A stretch of DNA of 64,000 nucleotides from Eucalyptus grandis (taxonomy: Eukaryota; Streptophyta; Magnoliopsida; Myrtales; Myrtaceae), in contig NC_052621.1 of NCBI RefSeq assembly GCF_016545825.1, forward strand, positions 17,224,910 through 17,288,909, written 5' to 3'. Position 1 is the stretch's first letter. The number at the start of each line of letters is the position of its first letter. Both the position numbers and the translations under genes were made by a program. This document shows positions 22,965 to 33,625 of the stretch, piece after piece. The notes beneath the pieces were generated by a model, which saw only the letters and a list, made by a program, of their open reading frames with translations, was not told the origin of the DNA and ran no database searches.

Positions 22965-24886
22965 ATTATTTTTCCAGGAAATAAAGGAAAAGAAGAAAGA
23001 GAATTTGGTAAGGAATATTTTTTTTATGTGCACATAATTCTCATTATGCTTGATATTCGATATATCCTTGATTGATTTAGATTTTATAATGATCATATTC
23101 TTTGATTGGTTTTATTGAAGAAATAATCGTGTGATTTATTTTTGTGATTCGTGAGTAGCGATTTGATCTAATATGTGTGATTGATTTGATATCTTTCTTA
23201 GAGATAATGCAAATTATTTTGTCTAATTTTATGCTCTCTAATTTTTTCATATTTTGCAAAGTGAAAATTCGTTTTATGTGATATTAATTTATTGTGCAAA
23301 GATATTATTTCCTTAAATACTTTGTTATGATGAATTAAGAAAGAATATTTATTATCTATGGAGATTTTCTATTTTACTCTAACGAAATGGAAGGATCCAA
23401 ATTGATGGATACCAAAAAGGAAATGAATTGATTGCAGGAAATTCAATAAGGCAAGAATGATTGCGAATCTACGCAGATTTTGGTGCAATAAGAAAAGAAT
23501 CTCAGGTGAAGATTGGTAATGATATATATATTATCAATGGTATATTGCAATCATATGCCTTGGGTAAGTGAATATTTTCCTGCCTTGCAAATTTTTACTC
23601 GATTTTATGAAGATTATAGATGATTGCCTATGAATAATATATGATTTATATTGCAAATATCTTTTGTCATAAATATAAGGCATTACAAGTTTTTACTTGA
23701 TTTGGCACGTGATAATTACGTGGCATTTTTGCAAGGATTGTTATCCATTATACAAGTATTTGCATATGACAAAAAAATCTTCCATATGGATTTTGGAAAG
23801 CTTGATCTGAAAATTATGGAGATTCTATACTATTTTTTGGAGGCTTAAAGATTCTCTTCTTTGTACAAAGGTTTTGCAAGTTATTGAGCAAGTCCTCAAT
23901 GTGTCGTATGAAAGGTTGAGTAGCTCTATATTTTTATAATTGATAATTTTATATATGCTATTCAATTTATTTATTTGAAAAAAATGTATTATATATTTTG
24001 TGGATATTATTACAGCTTATTTGTGCAAAAAGTTTGTTAAGTTTATGCAGGTTGAATTCGAGACGAGCTTGATTGAGGAAAATAAATTTTTGCCTCGAAT
24101 TCCAAAAAGCAAATTATCATTGTGGATATTGTTGTTACGAAGGAAATAATGGAAAAATATTCTGCTCAATGTGCACAAGCCACAATTAATGCTATTCGCA
24201 AATATTGTCATGATGAAAGGGGGAGAAAGCGAATCCAAGAGAATCGAAAGAACCGTGATCATCTCAAAAAGGCAACAAATTGAGGGGGAGCTTTTATCAA
24301 TTATGGAAAAATCCTTTTGAATTGATCGTGATCTCGATTATTATGGAAGGAAGGAAAAGGTAAATATGACAGAATTTGTCAAAATCCGGTTAGTGCATCT
24401 TTTATTACCTTTTGTCATTAACAAATTTCTTATTGATATTATCATTTTATTATGATAAAAATGGTAAGTGAATTTTTTAATGCATCTGTGATTTCTATTG
24501 GATATTTGCTAATATATATCATTGAAGTGAGCTATATTGCATATCTTTAATATTTGACTTACTTTGTAAAAGTTGATTTTTTAGAAATCGTGTTTCATGA
24601 AAGATATATTTATTATCATTTTATATTCTCTACGTGATACTATTTCCATTGTTATCATTTTTTTATTATGACAAAAATGGGGAGAGAATATAAATGTGCA
24701 TATGTGTTGATTGGTTGATATTATTTATTGCATAATATTGAGTTGCGATTATTTTTCTATATATTGTTAATGCTCAATCTATTTGTTGTCTTTCGATTCA
24801 AATCACATTTTTTGAAAATTTAAAATTTGTTGATTGATTTATCAATATTTTAGAAAGTGTGATTACACGTCTGCATATTCAGAGAT
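22965..24886 (+). other. Internal region of the copia element without pol; repeated polypurine tracts
   Basis: No integrase, RT or RNase H motif can be found. Purine tracts at 24214-24229 (gaaagggggagaaag), 24281-24290 (tgagggggag) and 24671-24687 (acaaaaatggggagag) resemble the multiple polypurine tracts described for Sireviruses. No clear tract touches the LTR at 24887, which may reflect decay. The rest is AT-rich. Confidence 0.65.
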
Positions 24887-26224
24887 TGTTAGGGAAATCC
24901 CTTATGATGTTTTGAATATGACAAATGTAACAAATGTGTTTAATGGTTAAGTAATAGACCATGTAAATGATAGAACATGTAAATGATATTGTCAAAGTCT
25001 AAATACGGCCAGAAGACTGAATGTAACACATATCCAAAGTATATTATGAAGATTTTCAGGCTTCAGTGTCAAAGTCTGAAGATTGCCAGACTTTAGCATC
25101 AAAGTTTGTTCCATATCAAAAGTCTGCCCACTCTAACAAATTCTAGATTGAACATAAATGAAGAACCAGAATATAGACTCTATATTGAAGCTGAACTTAT
25201 TCAGACTATGTCCAGACCTTAAGGTTAAATATGTTCAGAAGCAGAATACGTTCAGATTTACGTCTAGATTGTAAAGTCTATTGCACTTAGACTCTACTTC
25301 AGACAGAACACTCTCAAACTTTATATCTAGAACGAGACACATGTTCAGAATGTAGCAAATTCAGAACGAAACAACTTGAGAGAACGTAATACAAGCTCCA
25401 AACATATAACGGCTAGTGATCTGATTTGGATTCTACATCAAGATTGATTTGATTGACTCAATCTAATTGATTGACGATTGAATATTGAAGACAATAACTT
25501 TCTATACGAAGAAGCTCTACTTATGGAAACCAAGATTCTATTTGTATGGATGATTAGAATCAATTTGAGATTCTACTTCTATCACTCAACGGCTACCAAA
25601 TATTCTAGATACAAATATGTCCAATAGGTAAATTGGAAGACGATCCTCAAGATATTGTCCAACCGCTAGTCTGGAATTGGAGAGTATTTAAGGAGATCAA
25701 GGACCGATGAGCAAGTAAGAGATGAAGTGTAGAATTTATAATTCCAAAGTTTGAGCGATTTTCGATCATATACTTGTCTGTTGTGAGCTTAAATGTTTGT
25801 AATCGTGAGAGAAATACCAAATGAGTGACTTAGTGAGATAGTATGACCTACCTCTAAGTGTTTGCATTCAAAGTTATAGTCTCTTGTTGATTGCATAGTG
25901 GAATCCAGCTAGAAGGCTGTTAGTGTGGAAAAGTGAACGTAGGCTTGATTTAAGCCGAACCACTATAAACCTTGTGTTCTTATTCTCTTTCATAAACTCC
26001 TTTATTTTGTTCGTGGTTCCATTTAATTGCTAAAGTCTGAACTCGCCCCAAGTCTATTGTACTTCAAACTCAGTTTCAAAAGTATGTTGTTCTTCAGACT
26101 CAAATTCAAAAGTCTGTTGTTCATCAGACTTAGATTCAAAAGCAAAATATTTCTACTGTTCTTTGCGAAAAATTGTCTTCACACCTATTCACTCCTCTCT
26201 AGGTGTTCTTACTAATCCTTTTCC
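24887..26224 (+). repeat. 3' LTR of the gag-only copia element
   Basis: It starts TGTTAGGGAAATCCC and aligns along its length with 19907-21321 with many substitutions and short indels, for example loss of one of the repeated 'ttcagactca' units near the 3' end. The divergence between LTRs indicates an old insertion. Length about 1338 bp. Confidence 0.88.
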
Positions 26225-26229
26225 TTGTG

Positions 26230-27030
26230 ATCCTATGTTCTAGCATAGTATTAGTATAGGATGAAAATAAGTTCCAAAGGCAATCCCTTGGAGGAAATGG
26301 CCAAAAGAACTTGAAGACGGTGGATAGCTAAAGTCTAATTTGGCTTTGACAATTTATACCCATTTATTTCCCGGTATATGTTTTGGGTTTTCTTTAGTAT
26401 TGTAAAAATACCTGATGAATTGTGGGTTTACTTTGTTTGTACTCTGAATTTTTCTTTCTTATTTCTTCATTTTATCGTCTTGCAGGTGTTTATTTCCTAC
26501 AATGTAATTTCAATTTACTTGTTTGATTCTTTCTCTATTCATTTTTATAGTTAGTATAGAATCATATGAGCGAATCATCTGTGCATGATCGCCTAGTTTT
26601 AAACTTGCACAAAAATGTAAAATGACTGCATGACCACCTTACATAACAATAATACTCATAGGCACAAAAGGACACTTTGAAATCTTAAGCGTAACCCAAG
26701 TTATCGAACTCATGAAATCTCTGGTTCTGTAGAAATCAAGGGAAGTCTCTTGACTCCTGATTGGGTTCCTCACCGACCCCCAACTAAGAGGCTAGTAGTG
26801 GCTACTCCTAGATAACATTTTAAGATTGTTTAAAATCTTAAATGAACCGTTGTCATGCGAGATGCATATTTGGGAGAATCCATGTTCTCGATTGATGGAC
26901 CTCCTGCACAAACATTAAAAAAGACACTTTTGAGCCTTATTTGTGTGATGCACCTTAAGGACTGTCTTTCGAACAAGTATCTCTAAACCTATTCCTTGGG
27001 ACCATATGTTTGGAGGGTTAGGTCGTGATA
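26230..27030 (+). other. Right part of the long LTR after the nested element
   Basis: The outer LTR resumes after ttgtg and runs to gtcgtgata. No genes are visible. Confidence 0.65.
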
Positions 27031-27035
27031 GTAGT

Positions 27036-27786
27036 TAGGGAAAAAGTTAAGGATAGCACTATAGGAAGTTAGTGGCTAACATGCTTCATGGTTAAGTTAT
27101 GCCTGATTAAAGAGTGAAATAATTTATGATGTATATGATTAAAGGTGTTGACTATTTTGGTGAGGGAAGTTGAGATGGATCTACAATGGAAGATTCCTGC
27201 AAATTAAACGTTAGCCGATCAAATTGTTGTAATACTGAAGTGATGGAGAAGGCTTGTAGCGCTGGTTAGCCTCCTTGGATTATCTTGACGGTGAAGGAAA
27301 CTAGTGGAAAGGGGATGAGCCCTTTCATTTCATCTTCAATACACCTGTTCCTCGAAAAGCATTTAGATGTTTTTGGAGCTCGACATTTTCCATCTATCAT
27401 AGACTAATCATAATAAAAAATCTCTATAATCTAGAACAATATAATTAAAATTCAAGTCACTTCAAAATAGCATACGATGATATTAATTGACTTAAATGGG
27501 TGGAGATATAGTACTCGATGACTCATAGTTGTGTAAGGAGTGGGTGTTTTAGCCTATGGGGGGCATACAAGCTGCCCGTCCAAATGTATGACGTTTTCAT
27601 TTTTTGATGACTCACGAGTAAAAGAGCAGAGACCTGATTGCTAAGACTTATAAAACACCTCACAAGGACCACAAATTAGTAGTTAAGTCCACACTCATGA
27701 CCTATACAGGTAGCTTTGACTCAAAGTAATATGCATGCGCCTTGTAAGATTTGAACACACGAATAAATGATCTCTAATTTCTCAAT
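27036..27786. other. Host DNA of unit 2 right of the long LTR
   Basis: Collinear with 6778-7610 of unit 1 (for example cactataggaagttagtg in both). Nothing coding is supported. Confidence 0.65.
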
Positions 27787-27988
27787 TTTTTTTTTTGGTA
27801 GTCTTACTCTACTTCTACTCTAATTCACTTTAAAACTTTTGTCATGTGTCCTTATAGGGCGTAGGAGTTGGAATCCATATCTAAAATTAAATCGTCCTCA
27901 CCCCAACCTCTTTAATAAGGTAGGGATTCAAACCCTCCACCTCACCTTCTCATGTGGAAATGGTGGTCACTGGAAAGGGGGAGGTGGA
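27787..27988 (-). mobile_element. tRNA-derived SINE, third copy
   Basis: A T run and a body related to 18882-19092 interrupt host sequence: unit 1 reads ctcaatttcgaatcacc where unit 2 reads ctcaatt, SINE, gagaatcacc. The minus-strand B-box-like ggtttgaatccct is well preserved. The target duplication is not clear. Confidence 0.75.
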
Positions 27989-30710
27989 GAATCACCTAAA
28001 ATCCCAAACAATTAATTAGGTCAAAATCTCAGGAGAATGTAGTACAACACTTTTATCATTTGAGAATGGAAATGGCAATAACAAGGAATTCTTGCCAAAG
28101 GGATTAAAGGAAAAAGAGAACCGGTCAAACAAGCACTATGAAATGTACACCAGCTTAATTTCTCTCTCTCTCTCCGCCACCAACCCAATTGTCTATGCTC
28201 CTACTCCACTTGCCGAAACACGGATTCTTCATTCCACTTGCATAGTCAATGCATTTGAGAAGGCTCTATAACGCACGAGAAAGTGTAGAAAAATAAGAGA
28301 TAATACAAGTGAGAATTTAAAGGGATAGATTGCTCATTACTCGTAGAAATCCACCTAAGAGATAAGAGCAAATCAAGAAATTCTTCTTGTTCTCAAACCA
28401 AAGGCTAAATAAGTTATGAGTCAAAACATGTCTACCTTCTTATTTATCATAGCATGTTTGTATAGATGAACTTTGGAACAATTCTCCAAGTATGAGTAAT
28501 TACTAAGACCCTTTACAAAGACAAAAGGACTCATAGGGAAGACAAACTAGAAAACAACAAAAATTAAATAGGGACTCTAGAAACCTTAAATGATATTTAC
28601 TAGACCTTGAGAATACAAAAAATAAATGTTGTTGGGTGTATGTATCCAAGATCTGCTTGTTCCAAAGTTAGTTAATGGCCTTCAAGGAGTGTAGACACCC
28701 TCCACATGCGAAGTAATCGAAGTAAACCCAAAACTGATAATTGCCATGTGGATCGACAACTAGGTTGTTGGTCAATAATTAATGCGATCAATGATTTGCC
28801 ACCAAATCGACAACTCGCTTCTAGAATCAATGACTTTTAGGAATGCTTTGGCATTACTCTCGCAATTTAAAGCGTCTGCAATCATCCAACGTACTGATAT
28901 AGCTGCACGTTTCCCTCATTGTACATGCCCTATAAATTATTATGAACATTTTATGTTGGACCCAAGCCAACCTTTACCGTTAGGAAATATAGAGTATCCA
29001 AATTTTCATTTCTCCGCATAACAAACCACACTTCCGCAATTATACCCAGCAACATTAAGGCTGTAATACTCTGGCCCACATTTGTTTGAATAGCTGTAAT
29101 GATAAAGGTGTAAGATGAACTTTTGCGCGTCCCATACAGGAAAAAACTTGTGAGTTTGAAAAGGGTGGTTCCTCCTGATTATAGAAATATCTTCTACAGA
29201 TTGTAAGAAAACCGACAAAAGTCTAAAAAACTTCATAAACTGCATGCGGTTGTCCAAATAAGAATTAAAATAAAATATTAAAAAAATGGACAAGCAAAAC
29301 ATTGATTTTTTTATATCCAGTCATATGTTTTGAGCATGTGAGGATATAAAATGAGATAAAAATAATAATTTATTAAATTAATAAATCAATGGAAAATTAC
29401 AAGTCTGTTATCTAGACATATTCATATTCGTCCTATGTGTGATTGATTGATTACATAAAGTTAATTTTGTCACGTAAAGTATTCATCTCATATAATATTT
29501 TTGTCACTCCAGAAAACGAAATGGTGTGCGGTTTAGGAAAGAAGGAAACTCTTCTGGTGACTTCAGCTGCTCATCAAATCATATCAATCTCTTAGAAGTC
29601 AACACAGGGTTGATGAGCACTGTAGTCATGTCTATCTACTTACGGAAACTTTCACCCTTTAGACTATGTTTGAGAAACGGAGAGGAGTGAAAATTGGAAT
29701 AGAAAGTTAGGGAAATTTTAAATAGTTGACTAAGATAGGGAGGGAAATTTCAAATATGAAGTATTTTTTACTATTATTTTTCCTCGCCATACTTCCGAAC
29801 ATAGCCTTGATTTGAGGAAGATCCAAATGATGAGTCAGGTCCGACGGTTTAGTCCATGAATTTGTTTAAGACAAAGTGTGCTTAATCTGATTTTCTTTCT
29901 CTTGCTATTTGGAGAGTTGATCAAATGGCTGGGGAGTAATTCTTCATTTATTAGAATTTTGCGAATAGCCTCTTCTTGTTGGTGTTACTTTGATTTGGTC
30001 GGCTAGGAAAACGATGTGCGTATAAATTACGACGTATGTGCTATTTCTCCGACGTGTGAACAGCGTAAGTAATGTTCTGCTCAGACCCCGGTCGTTGGCT
30101 GGAGACTTCTTGGCAGCTTAAGTTAAAACTGTGGACGACTTTCACGGCGCAGCCAAAGACGTGGTCCGGTCACGTTCTCCCAAGTGGAAAAAATGCAGAA
30201 AAGAGAGCAAAAGAAGACAAGATGATAATTGCTTTGTGTATCCCGGTGACATGATGGCGTGGAGTGCACTTCCTTTTTGGAGAAAAATGGCCATAGAACC
30301 GATTTATTTAATAGAGAAAGTAATTATTTATGAGAGAAAGAAGACCCCCCTCCTGTTTTCGCTGACTTTTTTGGTCCATGTATGTCGTCGGGAGCCAATA
30401 TTTTCTAAGTTTCCAAATAGCAACAGTGCTGGTAAAGAGACAACCAAAACGCATTCCCGAGTCCCCACGTCCATCTACCTAATCCGACGACCGAGTATTC
30501 TCACAATAATATACCCTTTTGTCAAACTTAGGTCGCTGAGTTTGCAATAATCTAAGACTAAATCTAAACGAAGATCCAAAACAGTTGTTAGTTTTGACGT
30601 CTGCATACGGAGTAAAGGAAAACGAAGTTTGTATCTATTTCTTCTTCTCTTGTTTTTCATAGATTAACCTTTCATTCATTTATCAACTTCATCATAAATA
30701 CATGGCCTAT
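27989..30710. other. Non-coding remainder of unit 2, with ~580 bp absent from unit 1
   Basis: This aligns with 7625-9940 of unit 1 except for about 28270-28850, which has no counterpart there and could be an insertion in unit 2 or a deletion in unit 1. Its boundaries show no clear terminal repeats. An open stretch near 30131-30300 matches the one in unit 1. Confidence 0.55.
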
Positions 30711-33235
30711 TTCAAAAACAGACAATCGAACAATAAAATAGATGGAATGAGAAAATAAATCAGATTTTAGATTTATGTGGCTTAGTCTATTGATCTATGT
30801 CCACAAGAAAAGCAACAACGAATTCCACTACAGCTCAAATGATATAACGAAGATTACCATCACACTTAAATCACTCAAATACCCTCAGTGTTTCTTAACT
30901 CTCAATTATAGCCAATAACTCACGCAATCTTTAGCTTCACAATTTCTTGCTAAATAATCTCTCAATCTCATGAAGTAATTATGCATAAATTCTTACCACA
31001 AGGATTTAATTTTGACTTCGAACACTAGCACCTAGATGTGATTATCTAAACTTTGAAGCCCCATGATGAAGTCCTCTGCACATCAACAGTCACACCAAGC
31101 ATTCACAAAAAATGGCGCTTCAAGACTTTGACAACGGTGTGCCTTCTTACACCTTCTTGTAGCGATAATACAAGATGAGAATAACCCTCCTTGATGCTGA
31201 GTCCACTATAGACAAAGAAAGTCGAGGAAAGTCCACGGTCAACTTTCCTCCTCTTTTTTTTTTTTTAACTTTAATTTTATTTCTTTCTCCGACACAAAGT
31301 GAGACTTCTCCAACTTGGATTCCAACGTACAGTAGAAAAGTTGATTTTCGAAACTTGTCTTAGGTTTCTCCTCTTTATTTATTTATTTTCAAAAATTCAA
31401 ATTTTCGCTTTGAGTTCATACTCGAGACATATTTTAACAACCTCCACAATGGCTCAACCTTCGAGCCAAGTCACAATTACTTCACTAAAAACTTCTAACT
31501 CTACTACTCCTCCCCTATAGCCCCTAATGGGCTTAATTGCCACAAACATCTTTCAAATATAAACCTTTCTTGCATTTCATGATAACCTAGGTCCTTATCA
31601 AAACACCAACTTCACATGCACATTCAATTATCCATAAGGACTTTTCAACACAATCTCCTCAACCATTCAAACACATACTTTGTCAACATCAACAGGTACA
31701 GCAACTGGTAGCACTATAGGCTCCATCTCACTAGAAGGACCATCTAAGTAGATTGCAGCTCTTGTACTTGCTACTTTAGAAGTTTCTAATTGTAACTCTA
31801 CCTCAAGTTGAACATCATTTAGATCGACATAGACATTTCCATAACACTCTACCTAGAAGTACTAGAGACTCTTTAAATGTAACTTCTCCATCAATAACTG
31901 GTGTACTTAATTCTAGGCACTAGAACCAATAACCCTGGTCACTTGTGCATAACCTAAGAATGTGCACTTTCTCATCCTTTCATTAAGCTTATAATCACTA
32001 ACTCAAATATAATATCGGCAACCAAATATTCTAAAAACAACATAATCAGCGATTGTATATGACCATACTTTCTTGGGAGTCCAAAATCTTATTGTAGTCG
32101 ATGTTGATATATTCATTAGGTAGCTCGCTGAAATAAGTACATTCGTTAAAAATCTCCTAACCATACTAGCACTAGAGATTATTTATGGCATCTCTAATAA
32201 TGTTTTACTCATTCATTCCGCAACATGTTGTGATTCATTAGCACTAGTATGATGTTTCACTATGCTTTCCTTTATTAAAAATTCATTTAATTGCTTTGAG
32301 CAAAACTCCAAGCTATTGTCAGTTTGCACATGCTTCATCGTCTTACTAGTCTCCTTTTCAATTAAAGCTATTGATTGCATGCTTTTAATAGCATCAAACT
32401 TTTGCCAAAGCACAAACACCCACATTTTCCTCGAGTAGTCATCCACACCGTTCGCATATATACGATTCTCTTCCTTGAAAAAAACGACGACAACTTGCAA
32501 ACATCCAAATGAATTGACTTTGCAATTTTCATGATTTCTTTGATAGTCATATTAAAATGCTCTTCCCATCATTGATCAAAGTCACATCACCTACGCACAT
32601 TATGTTCATTAGAAACATAACCATATAGCAAATTGCTTTAACTTAAAACCTTCAGCCTTCTCTTAGATTATGCCCCAAACGCATATGTCACAATTCAAAC
32701 TCTTGAACATATGCATCCAACGTTTCCGCAATGAAATCTATCACCATCTCACCTTGAAGCTCATATAAGCCACTGTGTTTGTATCATTTCATCATCACCA
32801 ATGAGTCTTGAATAATTTTCAAAACTCCACATTTTGAAATATATCAACATCTAGCTGAATCCATAGTATTTAAGGAAATCATATTCTCCTTCAACTCTCA
32901 AATATGCCTTACTCCAATCAATATCCTTATGATACCATCATGCATTCTAATTCTAAAAGAACATCACATTCAATGTTGTTTCCCAACTGAAGTTTACTAT
33001 TATTTATGTATTGATAATTTGTAAACCAATTTCTATTTGGTGTAGTATGAAACGAGTAACCAAAATCCATAATCTACCCATCAAACGATGAATAATTAGT
33101 GATGGGCAAGATAAAATCAACACTATTCAAATTGCTATTAGTTATAGTTGCAACATCATCTGTAGACTCAAACTCGAGCAAATTTTCAAAATTCAGATTT
33201 TCATTGAGAGCTCAAACTCGAGACATATTTTGACA
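30711..33235 (-). mobile_element. Decayed, internally deleted Ty1/copia element
   Basis: Host sequence collinear with unit 1 stops near 30710 and resumes near 33236. On the minus strand a protease-like segment appears near 33080 (active-site triplet altered, followed by a His-Thr-Thr-Pro-Asn run), then a HMRLGH GAG-pre-integrase motif near 32665, and an integrase core fragment. The ends both carry ctcgagacatatttt(a/g)aca (about 31420-31440 and 33217-33235), so a complete left LTR (about 30711-31441) and a truncated right LTR (about 33160-33235) are likely. Gag is missing. RT and RNase H were not found in readable form. Confidence 0.7.
32213..32500 (-). pseudogene. copia integrase core fragment
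   Basis: The 95-residue open segment includes VDDYSRKMWVF and, about 45 residues on, QTDNSLEFCSKQLNEFL. These are the spaced acidic residues of the rve integrase fold (D...D), followed by the HHTSAN context. The third catalytic Glu lies beyond the break. Neighbouring frames are broken. Confidence 0.85.
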
Positions 33236-33625
33236 TGGTTATTTGGATCTAATAAGGCATATGTATAGGTAGGCACTTCATGTTTTTCCATTGGCCGAAC
33301 TTATCTACAATATCCAATCCCTGAAATTCTCCATCAATTAAAAACTCATGTAACTAACTTAGTTATAATCATTCAATAGACTTTCTTATAGATTAGTTCA
33401 TACAATTCTTTCTATATGAAAGTTAGTGAAGAAGAGGAAACAAATTTTTTTTCTTCATTCGAACTTACAAGAAAAAATTTCTATCAACATGCTTAAGAAA
33501 GGCACAATAGCGAATTGACCACGGCTTTTCCCTTATTTTGAGTTCAATCAAAGTAGTCTAGGGGAAGTGAATTTGGAAACTTCAATAAGGATCCCTTTTA
33601 GAAACCGGCACGAGGTGATCAGTTG
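33236..33625. other. End of duplication unit 2 and flank
   Basis: Similarity to unit 1 ends near 33522. The last bases agttg (33621-33625) are repeated at 45003-45007 (see findings). No gene. Confidence 0.5.

Larger units (their letters stand above)
19907..26224 (+). mobile_element. Ty1/copia element lacking pol (gag-only, Sirevirus-like)
   Basis: Direct LTRs lie at 19907-21321 and 24887-26224, flanked by atgtg (19902-19906) and ttgtg (26225-26229), a likely 5-bp target duplication with one mismatch. The internal part is only 3.6 kb: primer-binding site, a gag gene, then about 1.9 kb without integrase, RT or RNase H, with several polypurine-like tracts. The gag start and LTR end resemble the full-length copia element at 53526-63073, so the two belong to related families. 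It would need proteins in trans. It is nested in the long LTR. Confidence 0.88.
14803..27030 (+). mobile_element. Very long gypsy-like LTR (probably solo), interrupted by a copia element
   Basis: The insertion boundaries are read from the empty paralogous site in unit 1. Left end tgttgacact follows gcagt (14798-14802); right end gtcgtgata precedes gtagt (27031-27035), a 5-bp target duplication with one difference. After removing the nested copia element (19907-26224) about 5.9 kb remain. There is no gag, protease, RT or integrase in it. A TATA box (tatataa, 16499-16505) is followed by a C/T-rich leader and a GC-rich stretch (16560-17060), as in Tat/Ogre-type LTRs. The alternative is a large retrotransposon derivative with unrecognised internal region. 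The class is inference; the insertion is well supported. Confidence 0.75.
11781..33522. repeat. Tandem segmental duplication, unit 2 (carries GDU copy 2)
   Basis: This is the second copy of the 5588-10717 unit, grown from about 5 kb to almost 22 kb. Added pieces are a triplicated 190-bp segment, TIR elements at 12795-13240 and 13665-14568, a long LTR with a nested copia element (14803-27030), a SINE (27787-27988), an extra 0.6 kb (about 28270-28850) and a copia fragment (about 30711-33235). Host segments between these pieces remain collinear with unit 1. Confidence 0.85.
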
